Below are positions 22,413-30,802 of a DNA stretch of 32,318 nt, piece by piece. The stretch is from Terriglobia bacterium (GTDB lineage Bacteria > Acidobacteriota > Terriglobia > Bryobacterales > Bryobacteraceae). How positions within the stretch are numbered: position 1 is the first letter of the stretch; each line of letters opens with the position of its first letter. The notes under the pieces were generated by a model. That model ran no database searches and was not told the origin of the DNA. It worked only from the letters and a program-made list of their open reading frames with translations. Location of the stretch: contig PSRJ01000338.1 in assembly GCA_003175985.1 (NCBI GenBank), forward strand, positions 1-32,318. Reading direction: 5' to 3'. The position numbers and the translations under genes were made by a program.

Positions 22413-22466
22413 AAAAGAGCGCGCCGCGGGCTGTTTTGTTGGCGAGCCGGCGCGCGCTCGAAACAG
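22413..22466 (-). promoter_or_regulatory. alternative hairpins between tal and pgi, attenuator-like
   Basis: On the minus strand GAGCGCGC (22459-22452) can pair with GCGCGCTC (22424-22417), and TTTT (22416-22413) follows, giving a terminator-like shape. The same left arm is also part of a second stem: CTGTTT (22466-22461) with AAACAG (22436-22431), and CGAGC (22460-22456) with GCTCG (22447-22443). The two folds exclude each other, which is the layout of an attenuator. In GC-rich DNA such overlaps also arise by chance; folding was not computed. Confidence 0.35.
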
Positions 22467-22470
22467 GTTT

Positions 22471-23565
22471 TTACGCTACTCGCGCAGCCTTTTGAATCGC
22501 GGCGCTCTTGGATTCGATCACTCCCATCAACTCATCCCAAGACTTGACGAACGACTTGGCGCCTTCGTCCTGAAGCTGGGCGGCCAATGCGTCGATATCG
22601 ATTCCGGCCTTCGCGAACTCGGCGAGCACTTTTTCGCTGTCTCCGCCGTCGGCAGGCAGGATCGACCCGAGTTCCGTGTGTTCCGCAAGGGCCTTCAGAG
22701 TGGCTTCCGGCATCGTGTTCACGGTGAAGGGAGCGGCGAGAGCCTTCACATAAAGAATGTCGGACGCCTTGGGGTCCTTGGTGCCCGTGCTAGCCCAGAG
22801 CAGCCGCTGCGGACGCGCCCCGGCGTTGAAAGCTTGCTGCCAGCGCGGCGAGTCGAGCAGATTCCGGTAGGCCTGATAAGTGCGCATGGCCACGGCGATG
22901 CCGAGGCGGTTGCGGAGAGCCTCGGGTACCTTGGACGCGACCGCCCCGTCCCAGCGGCTCACGAAGACCGATGCGACCGACCCGACATCCGGATTGAGGC
23001 CCGCCTCGATGCGCCGCTCGATTCCGCGCAAGAAGGCCTCGGCCGCAGCAAGGTACTGTTCGCGCGAAAAAAGGAGCGTCACGTTCACCGGTATTCCTGC
23101 GTAGATGGCCTCTTCGATCGCCGGCGCGCCTTCCTTCGTGCCCGGGATCTTGATGAACAGGTTCGGGCGCCCGGCACGGCCGGACAAATCTTTCGCCTCC
23201 CGCAGTGTGCTGGCGGTGTCGTAGGCCAGCAACGGAGATACCTCCAGCGACACCCAGCCGTCCTCTCCGTTGGTTCTATCGTAGACCGGCCGGAATTGGT
23301 CGGCGGCCCGAGTGAGGTCGTCCAGCGCCAGTTCAAAGAAGAGTTCCTCGCCGGATTTCCCGCTTTGCAGCAGGGCCGCGATCGCCGTGTCGTACGAAAC
23401 GCTGTTCTTGATGGCGTGATCGAAGATGGTTGGATTCGAGGTGAGCCCCGTCACCGAAAGATCGTCGATGTACCGCTTCAGCGTGCCGCTGTTCAGCAGG
23501 TCGCGCGTAATATTGTCGAGCCAGATGCTCTGGCCCAGGTTGTGGAGTAATCGTGTTGCTTTCAT
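22471..23565 (-). CDS. tal: transaldolase
   Basis: Transfers a dihydroxyacetone unit between sedoheptulose 7-phosphate and glyceraldehyde 3-phosphate. The protein has 364 residues from the ATG at 23565, which overlaps the upstream phosphatase stop (ATGA at 23562-23565) and follows an AGAGG ribosome site. It belongs to the longer transaldolase branch found beside or fused to Pgi. Visible are [23 protein letters not shown], the [15 protein letters not shown] signature, and the Schiff-base lysine in [12 protein letters not shown] (Lys139). [21 protein letters not shown] and [10 protein letters not shown] follow. The adjacent pgi gene supports the call. Confidence 0.96.
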   Translation of the reverse strand: MKATRLLHNLGQSIWLDNITRDLLNSGTLKRYIDDLSVTGLTSNPTIFDHAIKNSVSYDTAIAALLQSGKSGEELFFELALDDLTRAADQFRPVYDRTNGEDGWVSLEVSPLLAYDTASTLREAKDLSGRAGRPNLFIKIPGTKEGAPAIEEAIYAGIPVNVTLLFSREQYLAAAEAFLRGIERRIEAGLNPDVGSVASVFVSRWDGAVASKVPEALRNRLGIAVAMRTYQAYRNLLDSPRWQQAFNAGARPQRLLWASTGTKDPKASDILYVKALAAPFTVNTMPEATLKALAEHTELGSILPADGGDSEKVLAEFAKAGIDIDALAAQLQDEGAKSFVKSWDELMGVIESKSAAIQKAARVA

Positions 23566-24203
23566 CTTTTCGCCTCTGTCTCTTGGAGTACGCTGGATTC
23601 CTCCAGGCAATGCGCGCTTACGTGATGAGTGTCGTTCCATAGGCCGATCGCCGGTTCCGACAGGTTGTGCTCGTATGTCAGAGTGCTCAGGCTTGCGGTG
23701 CTCAGTAGAAGATATCGGGCGTCCTGTGGCTTCAGTCCGAGCCAGCGTGCGGCCAGGACTCGCAGGAAGTGTCCACTGGAGAATAGCAGTACGTCACCAT
23801 CAACGGATCGGGCCCGTTCGACGACGCGGTCCGCTCGCGCCCCGATTTCCTCGAACGATTCTCCGCCAGGGAAGCCGTCGCGAAACAGTTCCCAGTCCGG
23901 ACGCTTCGCGTGAATGTCCACGGTTCGAAGTCCTTCATACGCGCCGTAATTCCATTCGACCAGGTCGCGATCCGGTTTTGCCCTTGATGTAAAGCCGGCA
24001 AGCTCGCACGTCCGCTTCGCGCGCTGTAACGGACTGGTAAACACGGCGGCAAACTCCAGCCCTTGGAGCCGTTCCCCCAGCCGGCGGGCGTTACATTCGC
24101 CGCGCGTAGTCAGAGGCAGATCGGTAAGCCCGGTGTGTTGTCCGCTAAGCGACCATGCGGTTTCGCCGTGCCGCGCAAGATAAATTACCTGAGGTTTTTT
24201 CAA
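23562..24203 (-). CDS. histidine phosphatase, Shb17/phosphoglycerate mutase-like
   Basis: A 213-residue protein from a TTG at 24203, chosen because GGAG lies eight bases before it and the family fold begins at once; an ATG at 24326 would add 41 residues of no family character. The phosphohistidine motif is LARHGETAWSLSGQHTGLTDLPLT (His12), with TSPLQRAKRT, EWNYGAYEG, FRDGFPGGESF and a second catalytic SSGHFLRVLAARW (His145). The SGQxTGLTDLPLT and EW-YG-YEG features resemble yeast Shb17 (sedoheptulose-1,7-bisphosphatase) as I remember it, but also sugar phosphatases annotated as phosphoglycerate mutase. It heads the pentose phosphate array and is coupled to tal, so a sugar phosphate substrate is plausible. 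Confidence 0.83.
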   Translation of the reverse strand: MKKPQVIYLARHGETAWSLSGQHTGLTDLPLTTRGECNARRLGERLQGLEFAAVFTSPLQRAKRTCELAGFTSRAKPDRDLVEWNYGAYEGLRTVDIHAKRPDWELFRDGFPGGESFEEIGARADRVVERARSVDGDVLLFSSGHFLRVLAARWLGLKPQDARYLLLSTASLSTLTYEHNLSEPAIGLWNDTHHVSAHCLEESSVLQETEAKR

Positions 24204-24220
24204 ACGGCTGATCTCCTGAC

Positions 24221-24241
24221 CACTGGCGCAGACACTGGCGC
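24221..24241 (-). promoter_or_regulatory. direct repeat just upstream of the array's first gene
   Basis: The nine bases CACTGGCGC occur twice (24221-24229 and 24233-24241), twelve bases apart start to start. They lie directly upstream of the ribosome site of the histidine phosphatase in the 194-bp divergent gap between that gene and the channel gene. The spacing and position could fit an operator for a regulator, but no regulator gene is nearby and the repeat could be chance. No convincing promoter boxes were identified elsewhere in the gap. Confidence 0.3.
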
Positions 24242-24397
24242 CGATGAATTCTTCCGGCGCATGCCCGAAACCCGCCCCGAAGAGCCGGGGGCGACAAGGC
24301 AGGAACGGCTGCGCCAAAACATTCACAAACGAGGAGCATCATCGCGGCGAATTTGTTGGCCCAACAGAAGTGCATGCGGGAAGCTCTGCTCAAGTGA

Positions 24398-25180
24398 ATG
24401 AGTCAGGCTCATCCACGTTTGGCGTCCCTCTTCTTCGATAGGGATCGGGGAATGGTCTTTTTTGTCGGCTTTCTGGTGCTGACCACGATCGTTCTGCCGG
24501 TGTTCAGCCTCTCGCAAGCGGGGCAGCTTGCGTTGTCCCTGGCATTTGGAATGATGATCATCTTCGGCGCGTTTGCGACGATCCATCATCGGACTGCGAT
24601 CTACCTTGTTATCGGCTTAACGGTCGCAACGTTTTCGGTGAATCTCATGATCGATCTTGGGCCATCGCATCGTTTTACCCCGCTCGAGTCGGCGCTAAGA
24701 GTGGCCTGTCTCTCCATTATGTTCTGCATGACATTAAAGCGCACGTTGCGTCCGGGCCGGATCGATGGATACCGCGTGCTGGGTGGAATCGCGGGCTACC
24801 TGTTAATTGGCCTGACATGGACGTTCGGCTATCAACTGCTCCTGCAACAGGCTCCGTCCGCGATCCATTTCGAACCTGGGGTGGCCAAGAGCCTCCCAGG
24901 GCAGCCGAGTCACTTGATTTACTTCAGTTTCACTACGCTCACCACCGTTGGTTTCGGCGATATCCATCCCGTGAACCCCCTGGCTCGAGCGTTGACAATG
25001 GCGGAAGCTTTGGTCGGTCAGCTCTATATCGCAATCCTCATAGCATCGCTGGTGGGGATGGCGCTGCAGACGAGGAGCGTGGAAGGCGAAGAGATCGCCA
25101 ATAGAATTTCCACAAAGCCCGTTGCGGGCTGTAGCCCGCGGTGGAAGAGGAGCAGCGTGCCGGCCAGGCGCGCCGATTGA
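24398..25180 (+). CDS. potassium-channel-like membrane protein with TVGFGD filter
   Basis: A 260-residue protein with about five N-terminal hydrophobic helices, then a pore loop and a last helix. The selectivity filter is TTVGFGD at 182-188, in the FSFTTLTTVGFGDIHPVNP context of ion channel family PF07885 (usual filter TVGYGD or TVGFGD). No regularly spaced arginines of a voltage sensor are apparent. The last twenty or so residues (after GMALQTRSVEGEEIANR) come from a GC-rich palindromic stretch and look like non-conserved tail. The ATG at 24398 has a poor ribosome site, and a later start near 24452 is possible. It is divergent from the sugar array and about 150 bp before an efflux operon; no functional link is evident. 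Confidence 0.8.
   Translation: MSQAHPRLASLFFDRDRGMVFFVGFLVLTTIVLPVFSLSQAGQLALSLAFGMMIIFGAFATIHHRTAIYLVIGLTVATFSVNLMIDLGPSHRFTPLESALRVACLSIMFCMTLKRTLRPGRIDGYRVLGGIAGYLLIGLTWTFGYQLLLQQAPSAIHFEPGVAKSLPGQPSHLIYFSFTTLTTVGFGDIHPVNPLARALTMAEALVGQLYIAILIASLVGMALQTRSVEGEEIANRISTKPVAGCSPRWKRSSVPARRAD
25125..25140. repeat. palindrome within the channel gene 3' end
   Basis: GCGGGCT and AGCCCGC are arranged as a 7-bp inverted repeat with a two-base loop, inside the last codons of the channel gene. It may be a REP-like insertion that extended the reading frame, or a hairpin near the transcript end. Confidence 0.4.
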
Positions 25181-25332
25181 CCCCAACAAATGGCCGTGCA
25201 GAGCGATCAACTAGAAGCAGAGACACCGCTTTCTGGCGCGCGCGGCTCGGAAGCGCGAAACGAAGCCGCGACCGTCAGGGAGCGGTTGGCAGTGGGCCGA
25301 ACACTCAAGAGCGTATCGAGGAGCCTTAAAAA

Positions 25333-26586
25333 ATGCCCGACAAAGATTCTGTCGAGAAACGACCCAACTGGATGAGCCGGCTGAAGCAGTTGCTGGTCCC
25401 CGCCACCATTCTTGTAATGGCGGTTGGAATTGTATTTCTGATCGCGGGAAACTGGAACACCTGGGCGAGCGAGCGGGCGTCGCAAGAGACCGACGATGCC
25501 TACGTTCGTGCGGATGTCACACCGCTGAGCACGAAGGTGGCTGGGCTGGTTCGGGCGGTACAAGTGTCCGACTATCAGCCTGTGAAGTCCGGCCAACTGC
25601 TGGTCCAGTTGCAAGATGACGATTTTCGCGCACAAGTGCAACAGGCCGAAGCCGGGGTAACGTCGGGCCAGGATGCGCTTGTGAATAATCAACGGCAAAA
25701 GGAATTGCAGGACACCCGCATCGTTCAAGCTGGGGAAAGCATTCGCGCGGCAGAAGCGGATATCACGGCAGCAGAGGCCGGCATTGAGGCGGCGAAGGCG
25801 TCGGTAGCCAATGCACGGAGCGGAATCGACGGTACGAAAGCAGACGTGGACCGTACGCTGTTGGAACGGCGGCGGCAGGAGGCGCTGATCGCAACCGAGT
25901 CCACGACCCGCCAGAAACTCGAGCAGGCAGTAGCCGACGAGCAGCGCTTTCGCGCGCAACTCGCAAGCCGCGAGGATGACGTCTCCACGGCATCTGCTCA
26001 GTTGGCCAGCCGCCATGCGGATCTGGCGCGGGCGCAGGCCAAGTTATCAAGCACGAAAGCCGAGCTCGAAGCGCAGAAGCGCCAGCGCGCCGTGCTGGAT
26101 TCCCAAGAGCTGCTGCTGCAGGCGGATCTGCACGCCAAAAGGGCTTCCCTGCTACTGGCGCAGACCAATCTGGGGTACACGCGCATCACGGCACCAATCG
26201 ATGGAATCGTGGGCGAACGCAAGGTGCGGGCCGGGCAACTGGTGAGTCCCGGCACTCAGGTGATTTCGCTCGTGCAAAGCGACTCCTGGATTGAGGCAAA
26301 TTTCAAAGAAACGCAACTTAGCCATTTCCGGCCGGGCGACCCCGCCGAAATCCGCGTGGATGCGCTTCCTGGAGTGATCTTCCGGGGTAAGGTGGACCAA
26401 ATCTCTCCTGCCAGCGGTTCGCAATTCGCGCTGCTGCCGCCGGACAACGCGACTGGCAATTACACAAAAGTCGTGCAACGTCTGCCTGTAAAGATTGTGC
26501 TCGATTCACGTCAGCCTAATCTCGACCGGCTCCGTCCCGGCCTGTCCGTGATCGCGGTCGTGCGCACAAAGCCCGCCGGCGAGTAA
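25333..26586 (+). CDS. HlyD/EmrA-type membrane fusion protein
   Basis: A 417-residue periplasmic adaptor. Residues about 20-39 form one inner membrane helix. The DAYVRADVTPLSTKVAGLVRAVQVSDYQPVKSGQLLVQL segment is the first half of the lipoyl/barrel-sandwich domain. Residues about 100-300 are rich in Gln, Glu, Ala and Arg and form the long alpha-helical hairpin. The sandwich closes with TRITAPIDGIVGERKVRAGQLVSPGTQVISLV, and a beta barrel follows. This is the EmrA layout. A GAGGAG ribosome site lies about ten bases before the ATG. The 14-helix transporter gene starts 13 bases downstream and an outer membrane channel follows, so the three make a tripartite exporter. No regulator gene is adjacent. 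Confidence 0.94.
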   Translation: MPDKDSVEKRPNWMSRLKQLLVPATILVMAVGIVFLIAGNWNTWASERASQETDDAYVRADVTPLSTKVAGLVRAVQVSDYQPVKSGQLLVQLQDDDFRAQVQQAEAGVTSGQDALVNNQRQKELQDTRIVQAGESIRAAEADITAAEAGIEAAKASVANARSGIDGTKADVDRTLLERRRQEALIATESTTRQKLEQAVADEQRFRAQLASREDDVSTASAQLASRHADLARAQAKLSSTKAELEAQKRQRAVLDSQELLLQADLHAKRASLLLAQTNLGYTRITAPIDGIVGERKVRAGQLVSPGTQVISLVQSDSWIEANFKETQLSHFRPGDPAEIRVDALPGVIFRGKVDQISPASGSQFALLPPDNATGNYTKVVQRLPVKIVLDSRQPNLDRLRPGLSVIAVVRTKPAGE

Positions 26587-26599
26587 GGAAGAATCCACG

Positions 26600-28210
26600 G
26601 TGACCGCAACCGAAGCTATTACAAAGCCGCAGGCATCGTCCCCAGTTCGCTCCGAACGAGCAACGAATCCTTACCTCGGGATTTTGGGCGTTTTTCTCGG
26701 AGCCGGGATCGCCACGCTCAACGCTCGCCTGGTCAGCGTGGGACTGCCCGATCTCCGCGGAGCCCTTGGCTTAGGCTTCGACGAAGCCTCCTGGATTCCG
26801 ACGGCGCTCAACATGGCGACCATGTTCAGCGGCGTCTTCGTGGTTTTTGTGGCTTCTCTGTTCGGCCCCCGCAGAATCTTGCTCCAAGCCGCCGCGATAT
26901 TCGCCGTTACTTCCGCTTTGCTGCCCTTTGCGCCGGGCTACCGGCCCATGTTGGCAATGGTTGTCATCGCGGGAGTCGCCTCCGGAACTTTCTACTCCCT
27001 GACCATGACCTTCGTATTGACTGCCCTTCCGAAGAGACTGATCATCTTCGGGATTGCCGCATATGCCGGGGACATCGTTTTCATCAGCAACATTGCGTCG
27101 CTGCTGGAGGGCTGGTACATCGAGTACCTCTCTTGGCATTGGATCTTCTGGACCGCCGCGGCAGTAACGCCCTTCATGATGGCATGTATCTACCATGGGA
27201 TTCCACGGCGGCCCCCGGCGTCTTCCAAGCCGAGTTGGCGAGGATTCGCGTATTTCAGCGTCGGCCTCGTCCTTTTGTACGGCGCGCTGGATCAAGGAGA
27301 GCGGCTCGACTGGTTGAACTCCGGAGTCATCGTCGGGATGGCGGCCGGCGGAATTCTTCTTGTGTTGGCTGCAGGAGTCAGGCGACTCTTGCAGCCAAAT
27401 CCCACGCTGAAACTATCGTTCCTTAACAGGCGGAACATCATCATCCTGGCGCTGTCGATATTCGTGTTTAAATTTGTACACCTGGCGACGATCGTCCTGA
27501 TCCCGGGGTTTCTGAGCAATATTCAACAGTACCGCTCGCTCCAGACCGGCCACGCGCTCGCCTGGGTAGCCCTACCGATGTTGGTTGTCGTGGGGTTGGT
27601 TGCCATCGTAGTTCTCCATACTACGTCTCGACTGACGCTCGCCCTGGGGCTCACAGTGGTGGCGGCCGGCTGCTGGATCTGTTCCCACGTGGATACTCAG
27701 TGGGCTGGAATCAGTTTCGAAGCTGTAGAGGTTCTTCTTGCCGCCGGCTTTGGTTGCACCTACATTGGCTTGGTCGGCTCCATCGTTCTCGAAGGCCTCG
27801 AGGCGGGAGCCCTCAGCAGCGCCGCGAACGCCGCCACATTTTCAGGGCTTATGCACCTCACTCGAATCTTCGGTGGACAGACTGGCGTCGCCGTCATGAA
27901 TCATTTCATTTCGGTCAGAGAGAAACTTCATTCGAATCTACTCGGATTGCATCTGCAAATTGGAAGTTGGCTTACCGATGAACGATTGCGCCTGCTGAGC
28001 GGAGGGTTGTTTTCAGGCTCTACAGGACAAGATGAGGCACAAAAGCGCGCCATCGGCATCCTGAGTAAACAGGTGCACGCGCAGGCCTACACGATGGCGA
28101 TCGCCGACGGGTTCCTTCTCGTTGGCTGGATGGTGGTCGCATATCTTCTGCTGATGCTGTTCCTGCGGCCTCCCAAATTCAGTTATCAGGACTTGAGGAA
28201 AATGCAATGA
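26600..28210 (+). CDS. DHA2-type MFS multidrug transporter, EmrB-like
   Basis: A 536-residue inner membrane protein with about 14 hydrophobic helices, opening YLGILGVFLGAGIATLNARLVSVGLPDLRGALGLGFDEASWIPTALNMA, the DHA2-family pattern. The usual second-helix/loop region is VFVVFVASLFGPRRILL. It starts at GTG 26600 with a GGAAG ribosome site, 13 bases after the EmrA-like stop, and ends in ATGA overlap with the TolC-like gene. Such pumps use the proton gradient to export hydrophobic drugs, dyes or acids through the adaptor and outer membrane channel. Substrate not predictable from the sequence. Confidence 0.93.
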   Translation: MTATEAITKPQASSPVRSERATNPYLGILGVFLGAGIATLNARLVSVGLPDLRGALGLGFDEASWIPTALNMATMFSGVFVVFVASLFGPRRILLQAAAIFAVTSALLPFAPGYRPMLAMVVIAGVASGTFYSLTMTFVLTALPKRLIIFGIAAYAGDIVFISNIASLLEGWYIEYLSWHWIFWTAAAVTPFMMACIYHGIPRRPPASSKPSWRGFAYFSVGLVLLYGALDQGERLDWLNSGVIVGMAAGGILLVLAAGVRRLLQPNPTLKLSFLNRRNIIILALSIFVFKFVHLATIVLIPGFLSNIQQYRSLQTGHALAWVALPMLVVVGLVAIVVLHTTSRLTLALGLTVVAAGCWICSHVDTQWAGISFEAVEVLLAAGFGCTYIGLVGSIVLEGLEAGALSSAANAATFSGLMHLTRIFGGQTGVAVMNHFISVREKLHSNLLGLHLQIGSWLTDERLRLLSGGLFSGSTGQDEAQKRAIGILSKQVHAQAYTMAIADGFLLVGWMVVAYLLLMLFLRPPKFSYQDLRKMQ

Positions 28211-29571
28211 AGCGTAACCGTATTCTCCGCGTGGTCGCACTCTCCGGCTTGGCGGCTCTGGGGGCGCCCCTGCAGCCTGCATTCGGGCAACAGCCAAAGG
28301 ACGTGCGGCGCATTACGCTGACCGAAGCCGTTCGCCTCGCGCTCAGCCAAAATCATGCGCTCAAGATTGCCAGGTTCAAGGTAACCGGGAATGAACAAAA
28401 GAAAGCCGGCCAGCGTTCCGCGTATTTCCCATCGATCACAAATCAGTCCAACATATTGCACGTTACCGATCTTGAGAATATCGGGATTCCGGCGGGCGCT
28501 TTTGGAATCGCCGGGGGGAGTCTCGTCCCCGCGCGGGACATAAACATTGGCCAAGGGCAGAAAACTTTGTTCTCGAGTGGAACACAGATCTCTCAGCCTC
28601 TGACACAGTTGATCCGGATCCATGCAGCAAACCAGAGTGCAGCCGCGGAGGTGGCGGCCTCTCGTGACGATCTGAAGAAGGCTGAGACGGAAGTCGCCCT
28701 CCAGGTGCACACTCTGTATTTCGGCATGCTGATCGCCCGCCTCCAAAAGCAGGCAGCCGAACAGCAGAGCGCCTACGCTAAGGAGCGGCTGCACGAAAAT
28801 GAAGAGGACATCCGCAACGGCAATGCCCTAAACGTTGCGGCCATTCAGGGTAAGGCAGGTCTTCTGGAGAGCCAGCAATTCGTGCTCACGACGCAGCTCC
28901 AGTTATCGGACCTGAACACCGAACTGAACGATCTTTTGGGTCTGCCGCTCGATACGCAACTCGACCTGGATCCCGCGGTCCCGTCGAGTTTCGATCTCCG
29001 CCCGCGCGCGGAGTATCTTCAAACCGCATGGTCGGAGAACCCGGAGATTTTGGCCGCGGAGGAGGCAGTCCGGAAAGCAAAGGCGGGGGTGGGTGGCGCG
29101 AAGTCGGCATATATCCCGGATATCACCGCCTATGCACGCCAGAGCTACCAGGACGGAGTCCCCTTTCTTGTGCGGAACTTCGGGACTTTCGGCGTCAGTC
29201 TCAATTATGAGGTGTTCGACTTCGGCAAACGGCGGGCGGCCGTGCGGGAGCGCGAAGCGGAGTTGGGGCAGGCGCAAGAAAACTTGCAGCGGCTCAAGGA
29301 CCAGGTAGCCGTCGGCATCGAGCGCGATTACAACAAACTCGAGCGAACCAAGAGTATGGTCGAAGTCGCAAGCCAGGTGGTGAGACTGCGGCAGGAAAGC
29401 GAGCGGCTGGCGCAGAACCAACTGACTCAGGGCGTGGTTTTGGTATCCGACCGCCGCCAAAGCACAGCCGCGACGTACAAGGCCCAGGCTGATTACTTGC
29501 AAGCCAGCTTAGGCTACCTCCTTGCCTGGGCAGAGCTCGAGCAAGCCGTCGGGCGCACGCCGGGACTCTAA
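28207..29571 (+). CDS. TolC-family outer membrane efflux protein
   Basis: A 454-residue protein with a signal peptide (MKRNRILRVVALSGLAALGA..., cleaved near AFGQ, residue 27). It then reads ITLTEAVRLALSQNHALKIARFKV, the classic outer membrane efflux protein opening. Two internally similar halves are apparent: each contains a long Gln/Ala/Glu-rich helix pair (residues about 140-230 and 350-440) and an amphipathic barrel stretch. The second half begins near YLQTAWSENPEILAAEEAVRKAKAG. The ATG overlaps the transporter stop (ATGA). Its last 63 bases overlap the convergent sigma factor frame on the other strand. It completes the tripartite exporter. Confidence 0.93.
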   Translation: MKRNRILRVVALSGLAALGAPLQPAFGQQPKDVRRITLTEAVRLALSQNHALKIARFKVTGNEQKKAGQRSAYFPSITNQSNILHVTDLENIGIPAGAFGIAGGSLVPARDINIGQGQKTLFSSGTQISQPLTQLIRIHAANQSAAAEVAASRDDLKKAETEVALQVHTLYFGMLIARLQKQAAEQQSAYAKERLHENEEDIRNGNALNVAAIQGKAGLLESQQFVLTTQLQLSDLNTELNDLLGLPLDTQLDLDPAVPSSFDLRPRAEYLQTAWSENPEILAAEEAVRKAKAGVGGAKSAYIPDITAYARQSYQDGVPFLVRNFGTFGVSLNYEVFDFGKRRAAVREREAELGQAQENLQRLKDQVAVGIERDYNKLERTKSMVEVASQVVRLRQESERLAQNQLTQGVVLVSDRRQSTAATYKAQADYLQASLGYLLAWAELEQAVGRTPGL

Positions 29572-30802
29572 GAGGTCGAAATCGAAGCCGAGTCCCTGCA
29601 ATCGGCGATGGAGAAAATCACGCTCGATCGGATTGGTAGCCATGCGGGCTGCCTTCTGATAAGCCAACGCGGCGCTGTCCTTTCGATCGAGACGCCGCAG
29701 AAGATCGCCTCGAGCCGCATGAAACAAATAGTATTGATCGAGCGCTCCCGTACGGCCTAGTTCGTCGATATGCTCAAACCATCTTCCAGGCTGCCGGCCA
29801 TCGCGACGGCGACGGCATGATTCAGCGCCACCACGGGAGAGGGATTGAGCTTCAGAAGTCTTTCGTAAAGAGCGGCGATCTGTGGCCAATCTGTTTGTTC
29901 AGACGTGGCAGCCTCGGCGTGCAGCGCGGCAATCGCTGCTTGCAACTGATACTGCCCTACCGGGCCGAGGCCCAAAGCGCTCTCGACGAGCCATAGTCCT
30001 TCCGCAATCGCCTCACGATCCCACCGCGAGCGCTCCTGTTCCTCCAAGGTGACCAGCTCACCATTGACGACCCGCGCATCCCGCCGGGAATGTTGGAGAA
30101 GCATCAAGGCCAGGAGGCCGAGATTCTCCGCTTCCCGCGGAAGTAACTCGCACAGCACGCGGCCCAGCCGGATCGCTTCCGCGCAGAGGTCATTACGAAC
30201 CAGGGCGCTTCCCGTACTTGCCGCGTAACCTTCGTTGAAGATCAGGTAGACCACTGTTTGCGCTGCCGCCAGGCGCTCCGGCAGCCGCTCGTGGGATGGC
30301 ACCTCGTAGGGAATTCGCGCTTCTTGTATCTTCCGCTTCGCTCGAACCAAACGCTGTGCGAGCGTCGCTTCGGGGAGCAGGAACGCCTTGGCAATTTCCG
30401 GAGTGGTCAGCCCGCCTAGCGTGCGAAGAGTCAGGGCCACCTGCGCCTCGAGGTTCAGAGCCGGGTGGCAACACGTGAAGATCAGGCGGAGCCGGTCGTC
30501 CGGAAAATTCATCGCCGTCTCTTCGATGCCGTCCGGCGTTGCACTCGCCATCTCTGTTGGTTCCGGGCGGTTTCCTCGCGGCGCGCGCTGTCGATCAATT
30601 TTCGGTGCGCGGCGGTCATGATCCAGGCGGCTGGATTCTGCGGAAGTCCCCGCAGGGGCCAGGAGGCGAGCGCGGAGGCAAACGCCTCCTGCATCGCCTC
30701 CTCGGCGCGGTCGAACGACCCGGAGATGCGGATCAGGCTCGCGACTATCCGCGCGGATTCCTGGCGAAAGACGGTCTCGGCGGCCCGGCGTGTGTCATCC
30801 AT
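29509..30802 (-). pseudogene. ECF42-type sigma factor with TPR-like C-terminal extension, frame broken twice
   Basis: Three overlapping frames together spell one sigma factor of about 420 residues. The first (30802-30509) has sigma region 2 (RIVASLIRISGSFDRAEEAMQEAFASALASW...NPAAWIMTAAHRKLIDSARRE). The second (to 29757) has the family's LIFTCCHPALNLEAQVALTLRTLGGLTTPEIAKAFLLPEATLAQRLVRAKRKI region 4 and a long helical extension (PSPVVALNHAVAVAMAGSLEDGL). The third resumes HIDELGRTGALDQYYLFHAARGDLLRRLDRKDSAAL. Breaks lie near 30552-30556 and near 29775; each is explained by one missing base. The layout, with a DGPF protein gene upstream overlapping by eight bases, matches ECF42. It may be a true pseudogene or carry two assembly errors. 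Confidence 0.8.

Noticed and set aside
22246-23550. Long plus-strand open frame of over 400 codons opposite tal and pgi
   Set aside because: It is antisense to two clearly recognised genes and has Arg/Gly/His-rich content with no family motif, a common artefact in GC-rich DNA.
25190-25375. Possible 61-codon gene between the channel and the efflux operon
   Set aside because: It overlaps the start of the EmrA-like gene in another frame, has no ribosome site and has no family character.
29757-30551. Treating the central sigma frame as an independent complete gene
   Set aside because: It lacks sigma region 2 and ends in the middle of the TPR-like extension, while neighbouring frames supply exactly the missing parts.
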